A DNA stretch of 64,000 nucleotides from Prochilodus magdalenae (GCA_024036415.1 JAMWET010003878.1:1-64000), one strand, 5' to 3'; counted from the stretch's first letter, positions 35,034 to 49,260 are shown. Program-made: numbers and translations. Notes: a model not told the origin generated them from the sequence alone.

Positions 35034-38000
35034 TTTATCTGCCATTAAAGCTAGAACCCAATCTTCTGTTCCTAACTAAGAACCTGCTGTACATGTGAAG
35101 ATGCTGATTTAAGAAGAAACCAGAGTCTCATATATATTCTCAGATCTGTTTTCCAAATTTCAAAATAAAACATTTAGGCCTCACCTCTACTCCTAATGTC
35201 AATGGATTAAATGTCAGCAAACCCCAATACAAACACTTTCAAATGAAGCTCCATCTGACTATTCATTAATTATCATTTATAGAGTTAATATACACTGTCT
35301 TTATATTGACTGCAAATTCTTTTCATTATGTGCATACGCATGCACGCACACACCAAACCTACATATCTCATTTTTTAAATCAATAAGAGCTTTGTTCTAA
35401 CATGCGGTTATAGTGAACATGCTCCTTGGTCTTTCAAAGCATGCCTTCTCTTTTCACTTCTGCACCCAAATCTATGCCTGTGCAGTGTAATTGTGTGGCA
35501 AATGCATGCCATTCCCACCCAGCCAGGCTAAGGCCTGGTCTGCCGCACTCCCCTGTGGATAACAAATGGGCCTTTTCTCTGCGAATTGAGGCTAAACGAT
35601 GGTTTCACTTAGAGAGCAAAGTGACTGTCCATCTTCATAACAGTGCTCTCCATCAAAGAGCAATGAAACCCATCCCATCCGACTGCCTCTGATTAAACAC
35701 AGGCAATGAATGTCCCCTCCCACCCACCTCCTGCTTCTCCACCATCTCTTCACCCACCTCCTCCTCACCCAAGACCTTGCAAAGCCAGCCCTCGCACCTG
35801 CGACTGTCTGCTACTCTTTCTGTAATAAAACACCCCACACATCTGGACCAAGGAGCCGTTAGCCGCTAGCTGGGTAGCCGCTCAGCACCAGCCCGTTTGG
35901 AAATGACACGCCTCCCATTTGATTTGAATTACTGAATGCCGTTCTTATTGGAGAGGTCGCATGGAAAGGCCCACAGGTCACAGAGTGCAATGGCTGAGGG
36001 CAGTTAGCTCATTGTTTCACTTTGAACTTTTTTTTCCCTTTCTCCCTGACCATTCTTTTTTCTCTTTCTTTAGAACCCCCCCCCTCTCCAAGTTAGCCTG
36101 TCAAGCTCAAAGAATTCTGTGTTTTCAGAGGTTGCGGTTTCATTGGAAGCTGTTTCATACTTTATGCTTTGCTGCTTTTCAATAAGTGTGGAGAGAAAGA
36201 AAGGAGAATGCATTAGATCAACATTTCTTTTGATTAGTTCAAGCCAGTTCACTGACTTTTATGACTTGTTGCCCTGTTATTAACATGTCAGCGTATTCTT
36301 ATGGCATAGCCTTGCACAATTAAAACTCATCAAGTTCTAAAGGCCGTGTCTGGAGCAGCCACTTAAGCCATATTTGAACTGTCACAGAAACACAATGACG
36401 AAGTAATCATGTGTTAAAGATACGCTCTAATGCTTTTGAACTGTAGCATGATTGTTTAACTGAGAAAGGCACATAGAACATAGTTAAATGTGATCTAAAG
36501 GTAATATGCCATATGAATACAATGCCAGAAGAGACTAATTTTTTTTTTTTGCTCATTTGTTGTTATCTGGTATTTTCTTTTCTGACCCTTTGATCTCACA
36601 TATAAAACAATCACACATGAAATACAAAGAGTCTTTCTTTACATATGTAAAACAAATGACTTTTCATTAAATGCTTACTTAAAGTACATAGCGCTTGGCT
36701 GTTTCTCAGTGTAGCATTGCAAGACAGTCTTGTTAGGCCTGTCTTGGTTTAGTGTTGGGTTACTGTCTTTTTCAAGGCAGGGGGTGACAAAATCTTACAC
36801 CAGTAATGCTACAGGCATGAAGTGTCCGGGATCTGTCCTGCTCAGGAGCCCCATGAACATTAGCCAATATAAACAAACACTGGTCAGCTGAATTAACCTA
36901 GTAGCACACACACCCAGCAGTGGAGGACCTACTGTGAAAACTCCTTTCCCCATTCCCCGAGGGGAATACAGGCCTGAGGATGACTGCGAGACATATATAC
37001 ATTCGGCATGCAACAACAGTCGGAACACACTGAATGCCAATCTCTTTGTCTAGAACGAACTTATACCATGAATTATAACATAATAATATACATTTTAAGG
37101 ACAGATATCCTAGACTAATGATGATGACACTGCAGTCAAAAGGAAACCGTTGCTACATCTGTTGTAAACATGCCTACCTAAAACCCATCCTAAATCATAT
37201 CCCCGGAGAGAGATTTTCTGATTGAAGACTGGGAAAACCTCTCTTCTGGTTTACATTACATATTTTGAAGATGATGTTTAATATGGCTTACATGCAAAAG
37301 GTAGCCAAATAGCATCATTACAATGCAGAGTATGGATTATTGAAATAACAAGAAATAACTAAGCAGGTGTGGAGAAAGCTGGGTGCCAGAGAATATAAAA
37401 AAAAGCTGTGGATTTCCGTGTGCAGGGCAGAAGTGTTATCTAGTACACCAGCCAATCACTCCAGCTTTAGCTGTTTATTCTTCATGTTTTACAAATTTAG
37501 GCATACTGCTCTCTTTGTACTCTTTGGTTGAACTGTAGTTTTGCAAAAGCAAAAAAATACTACAGTAAAAGTTACACTAATCCTAACTTGGTCTGCATGA
37601 TAAATTGCTATCGTGTTATTGTGTTATCATGATATGAGTTCCATTAGAAACACAGTGCTAAAAGCACACACAACCTCAAACCCATGTAATTTAGACACAG
37701 AAAATAGTTTTAGATCAAGTGCTTCCCTGTCCTGACATGAACGCCATGAATTCTGTCACACTGGTGAGCTAAGAGATGCAATGCTGCTTGACGGAATACT
37801 TCCTGACATGACAAACAGCATATTAAACTAGTTTTTGTCCTTTAAGGGTACATCTGTTTTGCATCCAGAAAATGGGTTATATTTGCTGAAGTGTTCCTTT
37901 ATGAGCCAGTTCATCATAAGGCTATGTCTCTGTCAGTGTGCTACACACTGCAATACTGTAACAACATTAGCTAATGTCATTATCATGTCTGTGGGGTCAA

Positions 38001-38594
38001 AGGGCCTAATCTGGTGTTATAGGATTTGCTAAAGCCAGGAGCGATCTTATAGGTAAACTGCTGGCTTTGTGACAGGGTCCTGGATAACTGCTTCAAATAC
38101 CCCAGCTATTCTGAGTACTATCAATATGCTTATAACAGCTAATTCACAATTCAGCCAAAGTCCAAACGAAGGTCTCTTTAGCTGAAGAGAGAAATGAGCT
38201 GTATGGCTTTCCTAGAATAGCTCTCCTGTTGTCCTATATTTATTAGCTCATTCGCTCTCCGTCTGTCTGCTTGAGTGTCTCTTTCTGTCTCTGCTGTTTT
38301 TTTCCCTCAAGAGCAGCTGGGAAAAAATAACAGTACTGCTAACTAGAGTTGGCTCAATAGCACTTGTCATGTCTGACACTGATATCTACTTTTTCCTGTT
38401 CATAAACAACTAAGTGGTTAATAATCCAGTTTATGGATGCACTTTGCTTAACCAACCATCTAAATACTGTCATGCACATACTGTGGGACAAATATTCTAC
38501 TCCCCTAAAGAAAGAAATACAGCCCACATCGTGACTCATGCAGCAGCGATTTTGATTGGTCACCACAATTTAAACATTCATTATGAAATTTTGA
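35034..38594. other. Noncoding stretch, no gene seen
   Basis: The part at 35,420-35,960 is more G+C-rich, repeat-free and enhancer-like; the rest is A+T-rich. Short open frames lack any domain. Confidence 0.4.
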
Positions 38595-39399
38595 AGTGCC
38601 ACTCTGTGCCATTTACATGATAGTTTAGGCTAATGATAAACATATCACATTTTCTAAATTTCTTCCAATGTATAGTCCAGTACAGTGATTTTGGCCACTA
38701 TCAGACTGATAACAAGCACTGTGCATCATATCGATGCACCCCTAGTACTAACCTGGCTGGAAGTCAATCAACATGCACAAAAACATGTTATGGCACTTCA
38801 AGGGATTGATCATTTATTAAATAAATCATTTAACATTAGTCATTCTTTTCACATATCTCTGTCATATCTCCCCTGAGGTTGCAGGGGTTAACTAATATGA
38901 CTTGTAGTTCTCTGCACTAAAAACACAGCACCAAACATATACTTCAATGTCTGTCAGCTGTTCACTCAAGTGCCTGAAACATTTAGCAGCCATTAGGTTC
39001 ATTCTCTTCTACTAGCTTTTGCATTGTGATAACATCGCACTCACCCCCCCACCCCCCACCCGAGCCACTGCAAGATCTATTAGTCCCTCTTTGCCCATTT
39101 GCTCCATTTGTCCACACACAGAGCTGCTTGGCTTACAGGTGTCCTCTCTCTCAATGACTCTCCACCTCCCATTATCAAGAGCTACCTGTGCTACCGGCCC
39201 AGTATTAAAGTGTCATTACCCTCCCCGCCCACCTCACCGTCTTCTATCTTGTGCGTGGTGCACAAAAACCCAGCCATGGAATCTACAGCTCTTCTCTTTT
39301 ATACCCCCCCACACCTCTTTTTTTCTTTTTTTTTTTTTTTGCTGGGTATAAATGTCAGCCTTCCCCTTTTGTGCGGATTACAGGCATTCCCACATCAGC

Positions 39400-39560
39400 A
39401 CTGATTGTTCCACGTGGAACGGTGGGAGTAGAATGGAGCGTTTGATTTCAGATAATGTAGAAGCAGACAAAATGCCAGTGGACCTGGCAGGGCCCCTATT
39501 GTCTACGCCGGCGGGGCCCTAGCCGGAGACCTGAATCTGAGACATGGCCACACCGAGGGA
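39400..39560. promoter_or_regulatory. Enhancer-like block with palindromic E-box
   Basis: Positions 39,407-39,420 are a perfect 14-bp palindrome (GTTCCACGTGGAAC) centred on CACGTG. About 75 bp on, AGGGCCCC, CTATTGTCT (SOX-like), GCCGGCG and GGGGCCCTA form a CpG-rich, near-symmetric cluster. Both parts can still be recognised in the noisy arm at about 13,313-13,335 and 13,463-13,475. Regulatory role is inferred. Confidence 0.35.
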
Positions 39561-40254
39561 GCAGCAGCAAAAGAACACCTCGCCGGTTTGGATTTCACTA
39601 AACTGTTATAATACAATTTGTCAGGTTTGATGATGGCTATGGCAGCTGGAATTCAGCCCCTTAACCTTTTCACATCCCCCACATTATGTCAGGCAAAGCC
39701 ATACTTTGTCACCTAATGAAGTAGCAGCCACTGGGGCTAAGTTGTCCTCTCCTAGAAGGCAGCTAGTACATGTTGTAAGCTTGTGTTTGGGTGATGATTT
39801 TTCACAACCTTTGGTGAACATTTCCATTTAACATTTAGAATATATATTTTTTCAATAATATAAACTATTTCTGACAGCCGTAATAAGATGCTAGACTGAA
39901 TTTCTTCATACAGACGTCTGCAAACAGAGAAGAAACCTTGGCACTCTTTAAGCCGCAATTATTGTTTTTTTTTATTTTTTATTTACTGAATTGCACATAT
40001 TGAGAGAAAAATGTGGTGTCATGTTATGTCGTCATATTTTGTATTTGAGGTATTATATATGTATTTATATACTTTGCAATATTTTAAACTCACTGTGTCA
40101 CATGTCACTATATTCCCAATATAGTATGTATAATTTATTCTCACTTAAAAAATATATTTAGTTGTTTTCATAAGACCTATGACATATATGTTTGTCAAGT
40201 ACATGTCCTTGTTTATACACTCATTGTTTTATCAGCTTCATTTACCACACAAGT

Positions 40255-40905
40255 GCACTTTGTAGCTCCACCATTACAGACTGTAGTCCATCTGATTCTC
40301 TGTATACTTTGTTAGCCCCTTTTACCTGCTCTTTTATGGTCAGAACCACGAATGGACCACCACAGAGCAGGTTTTATGTAGGTGGTGGATCATTCTCAAC
40401 ACTGCAGTGACACTGACATGATGGTGGTGTGTTGCTGGTGTAAGAGTATGTTGCGCTGGTGTGACTGGATCGAACACAGCAGTGCTGCCAGACTTCAGTG
40501 TGTCCACACACTGTTCACTCTTTTAGACACTTGTTAGTCCGCCTTGTAGATGTAAAGTTAGAGATGATAACTCATCTGTTTCTGCATAGTGTGTGTTGGG
40601 AATTCTCCAGTCCCTTATCCACGGTCACAGGATGCTACACACAGGATACTATTGGCTGGGTAGTTTTGGTTGGCGGACTCTTCTAAGTCCAGCAGTGACA
40701 CTGAGGTGTTTAAACCCTCCAGCAGCGGTGCAGTGTCTAATCCACTCATACCAGCGCAACACACACTAACACATCACCAACACGTCAGTGTCAAAATTAT
40801 CCAGAACCTGCACTGTGGTGTTCCTAACCATTGAAGAAAGTGGTGAAAGTGTATAAGCAAAGTCTGTAGAAAAATCTGATGGACTACAGTGTGTAATTAA
40901 TTCAG
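40255..40905. mobile_element. Foldback (long-inverted-repeat) element, nonautonomous
   Basis: The two ends are inverted copies of each other. ACTGTAGTCCATCTGAT at 40,280 is mirrored by ATCTGATGGACTACAGT at 40,874. Further in, CACTGACATGATGGTGGTGT is mirrored by its imperfect complement near 40,770, and TGTTGCGCTGGTGTGACTGG by one near 40,755. The inverted arms are therefore some 200-300 bp long with a short middle. There is no coding capacity. The element would form a long hairpin as single-stranded DNA or RNA. This type of sequence is abundant in ostariophysan fish as I recall. A degraded copy sits in the noisy arm at 10.5-12.4 kb. Confidence 0.75.
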
Positions 40906-41469
40906 TGCTCTTAAGTAGAGATGATAAAATGTATATGGAATGGATCATACAGAAAAGAGACTGTGTACAATCATAGGACACCACTTTTCCACCTTTCAAG
41001 TCAGTTTTTTCCCCTGCAAGAACTGCTCTGGTCAACTGCTAGTGCTATTATAAAAACGAAGGACAGGCTCCAGGTTAGAGGAAGGTTTGGAATAAGAACA
41101 CTCATGTGCATGTGAGGTAGGCAAATGTCTATATATACTTGGCTATGTGTTGTATATTTACACACACAAAAAACTAAGTTGTCATGTTAAACATGTTGCC
41201 TGTACATGCAGCAGCTTTAAGCTAGCGTGAATGCAGTGAATGCTGAAAGACCTGATCAGTTTTAGAATAGTTGGCATAGTTCACTGTGAGGTTATGCTCC
41301 GCACTTTCACCCAGTTCTTACAGATCTGCAATATTTTCCTCTGTGTGTCATGTACCTCATCCAATAACTAGTTTGGTAATTAATCTATTGAATGCTAGTG
41401 TCATCATGTGTTAGTATAGCGAGAGTCATGTGGTGGATGGAACAATCCACAGCTCCCCCTCCCAGCCTC

Positions 41470-41720
41470 TATTGTTCATTCATCAGCTGCACTGATTGAG
41501 CCCATGTCTTGGTTAGCTGCAGGCCAGCTAGATAAGGATCAGTAGATGATTGGGCGCACACATTCTTAACATGGCTGACCCGTGACATCTCGGGGGCAGG
41601 CGGGGGCAGCCTGTCATTATGTGTACAATGTGCCGCTTTCTTCCCTCTTATCTTTGCCGATGACATTGAGAGTTTTTGCATTAACTCATTAATGACAAGA
41701 CGCATCATTGCAGGGATAGG
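41470..41720. promoter_or_regulatory. Enhancer-like block
   Basis: Repeat-free sequence with CTCTTATCTTTGCCGATGAC (GATA-like), TTTGCATTAACTCATTAATGAC (octamer and homeodomain-like) and a GGCGGGGGC box. No coding frame with a known domain. Conservation is inferred from composition only. Confidence 0.3.
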
Positions 41721-42369
41721 AGGTGGGGACAGGGCGTGTCGCTGGACAGATGATGCGGTCCAGGGAGGAATTTGGACTCACCAGCCACTACCCCTCCTCG
41801 CTTTCTCTTAGGCTTTGATTTAAGTCCCAGCAGCTGAGGGACGGATGGTCCTGACAAGTCTAGGTCTGAGTGGTCTGTGTGAAAGAAGAGTCTTATGTTG
41901 GTCCTTGCCATAATTGTTACTGCTTTTTTCATGAAAGTACTTTTTGTGTTGGTCCTTAAACCTAGTATTTACATTATGGGCACATTATAGAATATTAAGG
42001 GTCATTTTTTTTGCACATTGTTAGCTTCAATACACACTCTTTGCTCTTTTCTATGCAAGGCATATATGACACCTTAGTTGTATAAACACCTTGCTTTGAA
42101 TTAATCATGGTCATGACATCACATTTACATGTAACCACTCATAAAGCTCTGATGTTGAAAGCTTCTTTGTGGTCTATGGCGTGCCTATATAAAGAATTAC
42201 AGCTCTGTGTGATCTTTCTTTGTGGGAAAAATGAATGGCATTTTTGATAATTGCTGCGATCACACTCTCAATTGGTGGTTTTGTCCTGTGTACACCTTTC
42301 CTGATAGTGCTACTAGGAAAATGCTATACAGAACAAAATGACTTTGAGTGTACCATAGGTACATTCTTT

Positions 42370-42570
42370 AGAAAGATGGATCTTTAAGGGCTCTGTAAGA
42401 AAGACAGAGATATGAACACACAGAACCATTTGCATGCATGCAGAAAAATGTGTTGTACAAGGTTCATTATAGAACCATATTACCATGCAAATTTACTAAA
42501 ATGATTTTTGATTGTTTATGGTTTTATATAGAACCAATGTTGTCTCTAAAGAACCTCTGAAGAAGCCTAG
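42370..42570. repeat. MITE-like repeat with GAACCAT words
   Basis: AGAACCAT words on one side (42,421 and 42,470) and TGGTTTTATATAGAACC with AAAGAACC on the other form weak inverted repeats, as in a short noncoding transposon common in fish. Limits are approximate. Confidence 0.4.
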
Positions 42571-44688
42571 AAGTGAAGTGTATACATAAGGCTTAGGCTT
42601 CCTTATGTAGGCCTGAAGTTGACTGCAAACCTATAACAAAATTTCAGAAGTCTACTAGCTAACAGAAGTTTAGTCTGTCCGTTCACCTTGAAGTGATAGG
42701 AAGTGTTGTTTCTGGTGTTTATCAATGTTATTCTCTTCCTGGTTGTTGGAAAGCAAATGTATGATTGGAAGTTTCAAAGAATCCAAATCAAGGGTAAGGG
42801 TGGAGCTGGCTGTGAGATGAACATCACAGTTGCAAGAGTCTAATGTAAGAAAACACTGGACAACAAAGTCTCTCTCCTACAAAACATTATCAACAGCTTT
42901 ATTAGCTATCAGTGCTAATATTCCCAATCAGAAAGATCTATTCCTGGTCCTGGTGGTCTACCACCCCTCCAACTCTAATTCAACAGACCTGATCCTGGTA
43001 ATGGAACCTTTCAGAGGCGCCTGATTTTTAACACAATTTTTTGGGGGGATTTTAACTCTCCAGGGTAATAGATCTCCAGAACAAGGATTGGGCACCAAAT
43101 GTAACATTAAATAATGATCGAATATATAAACTAACAATGTGTATTTCCTGTTGCACTCAATGGGCCCCTATGGATGTTAATGAGATAAATGAACAAAGAT
43201 TAACTGCAGTATCAGTGGCATTTGAAATGGATGATGTATCAACATGTTATTTTGTTTCTGGTTCAACATCACCCAAATTCATTAGCCTAGTCATTAGACT
43301 CTGGTGGTTCCTTAAGACCATGTCCTTGGCATTGTGCTAACGTTCAGGAACCTGTATTGCAAAGAAGGAATGTATAACATAACGTACATACTCACCGGCA
43401 AAAACATGAGAACTGTTGGCCTGTATGTTTTTGGTCTGAATGTTTTTTTTCTACAGTAAAGTAACAAAATATAACAAGTTCCAAATACAGATATCAGAAT
43501 TTGAATACTGACACTGGTATGGCTACCCAAGTAAACATGCATAAACCGACTAGTTATACAACTACATGCTTGGAACACTCTACATTCATGGTCCAGCAGT
43601 TTCTTATATTTCTTGTATTCATCTTGTGTATCACTACATATGGTACACTACATACCTGGTGCACTATATATGCAGAATGTATATATGGTATGGTACATAT
43701 ACAGAAACTGCATGGTAAGTATGTCACTGCTGTCAGAATCAAACCTTTAATCTCTGAAGTGACAGCTTTACATTTACTTTACATACTTTACTCTTAACCC
43801 TCTCATATCAGCAATTTTGTATACAACATCGACATCATGTTGGTCTATTCAAATGATGAACCTTACGCAGTTGTATCCCTTTTTGGAAACTTTGTAATTC
43901 AGTCTTGAACTGCTCTGTCTGTTTGGGAACTGTGTAAAGTAAAGAATAATGGTGAATCCAACACTGAATGTATTGTGTAAATATTCATATATTTCTCTGT
44001 GTTAATAATTATAATAATTGTTATAATAATAATTATCATTGTTAGCATGGCTCTTAGCCATCTACTGACACCTTGGGTTGGGTCAGTTGACCGATTAGAG
44101 CCTATTCAGTTCTTGACTTGTTGAGAACTCTATAAGGGTTAATGTAAGTCCATGTAAGCGTTTTTTTTTTTTTTAATTTTGGATCATGTCTTTTGGTCCG
44201 AAGGCAAATTACCTCAAACACTGAAAAGAAAAAAAAAATTAGAAAGTCAGCAGCAACATGATCTATCAACCTACCACTGCTTACAGGCCACACAAATTCT
44301 GAGAAAACCTGGTAGAAGATGTGTAACAGAGAATAGACCACCTTGATCTTCAAGTGTTGGATTTGTTTGTATGTAAGGCTGCATTTCACACATGCTCATA
44401 TGGACGGATGACATAGCCCCTTTAGCTCTGACTGGGCTAAGTGCTGTTCCATTTGTCGCCTCAGTACAGAGAATGATCTCTTAAGCTCAGAAGTCTTTAC
44501 CATGCTCAGTGTGGGGGTGTAATGCTGGGACCTTATGAAGGCCAGAGTGTTTGGCCTTTTGATCATGTCCTGCTTTGCTGCCGGTGCTCTGCATTTGATA
44601 TTCAGTTGTCCTCCTCAGTCCAGCACAGCACCCTATGACCAAGCAAAGACACTTGTCTTTCTCACAGATCTATCAAAGCCACCATTCT

Positions 44689-44724
44689 CTCTCTCTCTCC
44701 CCCTCTCTCTCTCTCTCTCTCTTG
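44689..44724. repeat. (CT)n low-complexity tract
   Basis: CT-rich run with a CCCC interruption; followed at 44,755-44,805 by a purine-rich run (GAGA and AAAA). Confidence 0.85.
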
Positions 44725-46100
44725 CTCGTTTGTTGTTATGTGAGCACAATTACACTAAGGGGAGAAAAAGAGGAGCGAGAGGGAGCAGAAAAAAAGGGGA
44801 AAAAAACACTGTGAAAGATTGATAGCTTTGGTCTGCGGTTCAATTGTAAATTAGAATGCGAGTCCCTCTGGGATACAAGGGCTCTATTTGTGATTAAGAA
44901 AAAAGGCTGCATAATAGAGTGATGGTGAAAAAGTTTGCTCCCTCTAACACACAGGCAATTAGCTTGATGAAATGGCCTCTTACTTTTTTGTGTCCTGGAT
45001 ACGTAAACTGATATAATAAAGTGTCTGATTGTTTATGCTATTATTTTCACCTTGAGCTGTACAGGAAGTGGCGTCGTGGTGTATGGAGGCCCATAACATC
45101 ACCAACTGTGCCCCCCCCACAACACACACGCAACTTGGCTGGCTTACCACTGGCTTACAATGCAAATTGAACGCAATGCAAGAAACAAAGCAGGCTCTCT
45201 TCAGTGGTGAATATGGACCTGAGAAGTGTGCTTGCTGCCAGTGAGACAAGGTGACAGAAGTTTTATGAACCTTATAGAAATTGCAGTGAAGTTAGCCAGA
45301 AGAGTTGGCTCGGTTCCTTTCCCCAGCTAGCTTCTCACCTACCTTGTTTTTTTTTTCTTTCTGGAATGTGTGGGAGAAATTAAATGTTATGTTCTGTTGT
45401 TATGAGGTGGCTTGAGTCTAAACCGTTTAGGTGGGGGTTTTTTTTAAGCTCATACCTTTTCACACCTGGCTCCAGTTGTTGACATTTGGAATGGTAATGG
45501 TCCGAAAATGTTTAGCGGATGAGTTGGCTTTCTGTGAAGTTGCATGTTATCTTGCGCACTGGTTCTTTAGTTTAACACTGCGTGTGGTGTATAGAGCTGT
45601 TGTTTGCATTGTGTTTATGTTTGTGTTGTGTTGCAAAATGTTGTTTGAAAATCCGCTGCTAACTAGGGTAGTAATGCTATACTAATTATTCTTTCACACA
45701 ATAGCTATAAAAACAACCTTATTGCATAAAGCTGTTTCAAACATCAAATTCCTGCCCTATCTTCAAATTCATATTTGTAAAAAATGAAGTGAATAGTAAC
45801 TAAACCTTTGCAATGCTAATACTGTTTTAACTAGTGTAAAAGGTACAAAACCATATAGCAATAAATTGTTTCCCCCCTAAATATAAAGCTAATTTAACTA
45901 GATTCTGGGTGACTGGTAATACATTAACCAACGCTGATTTCACCACCACACCAAAGCAGCCTGGTTATTAGCCGTTAGACAAATGAGTTCTGAAGCTCCA
46001 CACAAATAGACATGCAAAGACGTCAGCAGTTTTGGGATGAAAAGGAATATAAGTATTGGGAATACATATTCAGAACACAAAAGTGGTGCGTCTGTGTTCA

Positions 46101-49100
46101 GTTCAAGTTACGTATGTGTAAAGGCAGCTTTCAGAATGTGTTTACTTCTTACTTTTTTAGGAGAATTAATTTCAGTGTTTATGCGCTCAATAAAAAAAAA
46201 ATACCCACAATATTTAAAAGAAACACCACCAGTGCTCTTTTATTACTATTAATATAATTTGATGGCATGTGGCCTGCTGGCTAGACAAATCCTAAAGAGG
46301 GAAAGTTCTTGCTAGAGCCTGAGTAGCCTGATATGTGATGAGGCATTTATTTTAGAGATTCATGGAGGAATGATCAAACTATTTGAATGATCAAATAACT
46401 TATTCACAATACTGAGCACTGTTTTCATGTGTATGAGGCCAAAATGCAAAGGCCCATGTAGTTTAATTAAAGCAAAGCTTGCTAACAAGCTAGACAGGTT
46501 TTTTATAGTTAACTTACCAAATTAATCAATTCACTGTTGGAGATCTAGTCCAGCAGTTAGCATGATCCAGCCTACAGCTGATACATGGCTTTCCACTGAT
46601 ATGTTTTAACCACTTATGGCACTTTTGGTGCCATTGTGTTTTTGTGCTAACATTTTGTCTTTAAAGGGAAAATAACAAAATCCCAGAAAAATGGTGGGAA
46701 AGGGAGAATTCACCTGCAGTGGACAGCGGTGAACGGTTTTGTCCTCCTGGCGCAAATCGATTCCACAGGCATGAGTAAGGAGCAGTCCAGCGTGAGGTTG
46801 TTTTGAAGAGAGGAGCAGCGAACCAGAGCGCTATGGCAATACGAATGTAAAGAGAATGCATTGGCAACACATGGGTGTAGTGCCGGAGATGTCAGAGGGG
46901 GATTCGCTTTCATGAAAGGGAGAGAGAGAAGGGGCTCTCTAATGTGGAAGCAATTACATAGGCCAGTGAGTCACTGTGCTGGAATCCTACGCAGTGTTTT
47001 CCATTTGCAGGTCAACATCCGTGGCTACATGGCGGCACGGATATGCTAGTATTAGGAGTTCTGTAAGATCATATTCTCAAACATGAGTCTGCACTTTCAT
47101 TCACAGGGGAGCAAAAGCTGCCCTCCTCAGACTGTTTCTGTATTACGATACGGGGGAAACGACTTCCAGGTTCGCAGTCTGTTCCGCTGCTGTGCATAGG
47201 TAAATGTATAGCCTTAAACGTCACCCGCTAGCAGACTACATTTCACATGCACGCCACACTGCTAGATTACATTATTCACTGACACCTAAGTTCATTAAAG
47301 AAGGGAGCTGACAAAGTATAAATGAAGGATTATTCAAGAAAAAATGCAAACAAAGCCTTCTAATAATGTCCTCATAGTGTTTACCTTTGCTGAAAATGCT
47401 GACTTCCCAAGCCTTCATTATGTAGAAGGAGATTTCATTAGAATCAACCCTGGTTGTAATTGAAGTCAGGGCTCATGCATTGGCCGGACTGGGAGAGGTA
47501 TCCCCTCAGCAGTTTTCTGTTTGACTTTGTGTGCTCTGCAAATTGACACAGGTATAAGAGAAGGGCATGGGGGCGCAAGCCTGGCCCTCAATGGTAGCAT
47601 GGGGAAAGACAAAAATGGCCACACCTACGTGAGCAGTGTGCCCTCTGCTTATGTTTCATTCATAAAAGAAAGTCTAGACCAGTCTGGGCCAAATGGAGGT
47701 GTTAGTTAACACTCTACGCTCAACAGTGTACCGATCTTGGGAAAAGATTAAAAGCGGGAGGAAAAAAAAGGGCTCAGACATAAGTTACATAAAGGATTAT
47801 AATTTTCGTCTGTGTGTAGGTGGGTGTGTGGGCACGATTTCGACAAAGGGTACACATAATCCGCCCCTCCTCGTATGCTCTCCGGCACCCATAGATTTGA
47901 ATGAAAGTATTAGAAAGGCACGTTGATGGAGGGATTAGCCGGTGCATGACCTGATGTGCCGAGGCCCTGGTGCAAGGTAATGAGCGCCGCTGATCAGTGA
48001 GTGTTTTGGGTCAGACTTCAGTGTCTAAACTGATCATTCCGGTCTAATGGACTTTGGTGACTTAGAGGTAATGGTGCAGCTGAATTGACATGCTAGCTGC
48101 ACCGCTCAGATTAAGGTCATGCTGGATTTTAGCTAGTTGCCAGTCAGTTCAAACAAAAAGTTCTCTTTGTTTTTCTCAGTTGGAGCCTGAGCCTAGGCCG
48201 TATTTGAGGGGTCACTTCTTGCAAAGCTTTTGATATGGTGGGCTTCTTGGACCTCGGCTAGTGTCTGAGATGGGATCAAGTCTGTTTAGAGAGTGCATCA
48301 TCTTAAAATGCTACCATAGCTAAAATAGATAAAAGGTGGAAGTGAACATGTAACGTGGTCTTATTTACATAATGCAAACACTACCAACATTAACTTTCTT
48401 TTATTAGCAGGGTTAGCATTTTGTGTGAACCCAAACAGGCTTAGCCTTTCTCCAGTTGTATGTGCTTGATCTCTGAAACGGCTTAGCTTTAGTGAGATCT
48501 CCTTTAAGTAATGTAAGAGTAAAGATACAGATGCAACGATCATGAATTATCATGGATGATTGGGATTCCAACGCCTTTTCAACCAAACTTGCTAAAGCAT
48601 GCTTTTTATAAGCCAGCATGCAATCAAATAACCGCATTTGCTCTATAATGGGCCAAACTAGCAGGAAATAAAGTTTCCTAATTTAATAACATGAAAGCAG
48701 AGTAGCCTGGCTTTTTATCACAATGAGTTATGCATATTTCTGCTGAAACAGATTGGTATAGGTACAGCAGCAACTTTCAAATCCACTGCATCATTATTTA
48801 CATTATCTTCATCATAAAAGTGCAACATGCATCAGCAGAATACTTCCCTAAAGAAACAAGTATGTTCAGTACTGCTGTCATTTAGTGTATGCCCTGCTCC
48901 CAGCACACCTGATCCAACTAGTCGGCTTATTAAGCCTTCCTGAGTTAAAGAGGGTGTGCTTTAGTAGGAAAACACAAACATGTGCAGGGCAGGGAACCAC
49001 TGGAACCAAATATTCAGCTCTTCTGGAGTACTGTAAATTTATCATTAACCTAAAGATTTATCTGATGATTTGCTAAAGCAATTATCTGCCTGTACAGGTA

Positions 49101-49129
49101 TGATTCAGATGTCACCCTGCAGAAAAATG
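46101..49129. other. Unique noncoding stretch
   Basis: Beyond the clean arm. Blocks at 46,860-47,100 and 47,400-48,100 are balanced in composition and free of repeats, like regulatory DNA; the rest is A+T-rich. No gene is supported. Confidence 0.35.
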
Positions 49130-49260
49130 TAGCTTAGATCAGCATGGAATTCATGCTGGTCCATGCTAGGTTATGTTGGTTAATACTGGTTGACCAGCAG
49201 AAACTTGCTCAAATTAGTTTTTAGTTTCAGTTTTTAGCAGGCCAGTGTGCATTCCTAGTT
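49130..49260. repeat. MITE-like CTGGT/ACCAGC repeat
   Basis: CATGCTGGTCCATGC, ATGTTGGTTAATACTGG and TTGACCAGCAG form the repeated half-palindromes characteristic of a short hairpin-forming fish repeat. No coding sequence. Confidence 0.4.

Larger units (their letters stand above)
38595..46100 (+). other. Clean arm of the inverted duplication
   Basis: This is the well-formed partner of the noisy arm at 1-15,220. It contains ordinary unique noncoding sequence, a foldback element (40.25-40.91 kb), enhancer-like blocks (39.4-39.55 and 41.47-41.72 kb) and a short transposon-like repeat (42.4-42.6 kb). Because the match runs collinearly through unique as well as repeated sequence, it is a segmental relationship and not chance sharing of a repeat. 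The outer end near 46.1 kb is approximate, since the partner reaches the left edge of the window. Similarity is lost at about 38,595, just inside a shared word ending in GGCACT on the partner strand. No protein-coding gene is visible in it. Confidence 0.8.
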
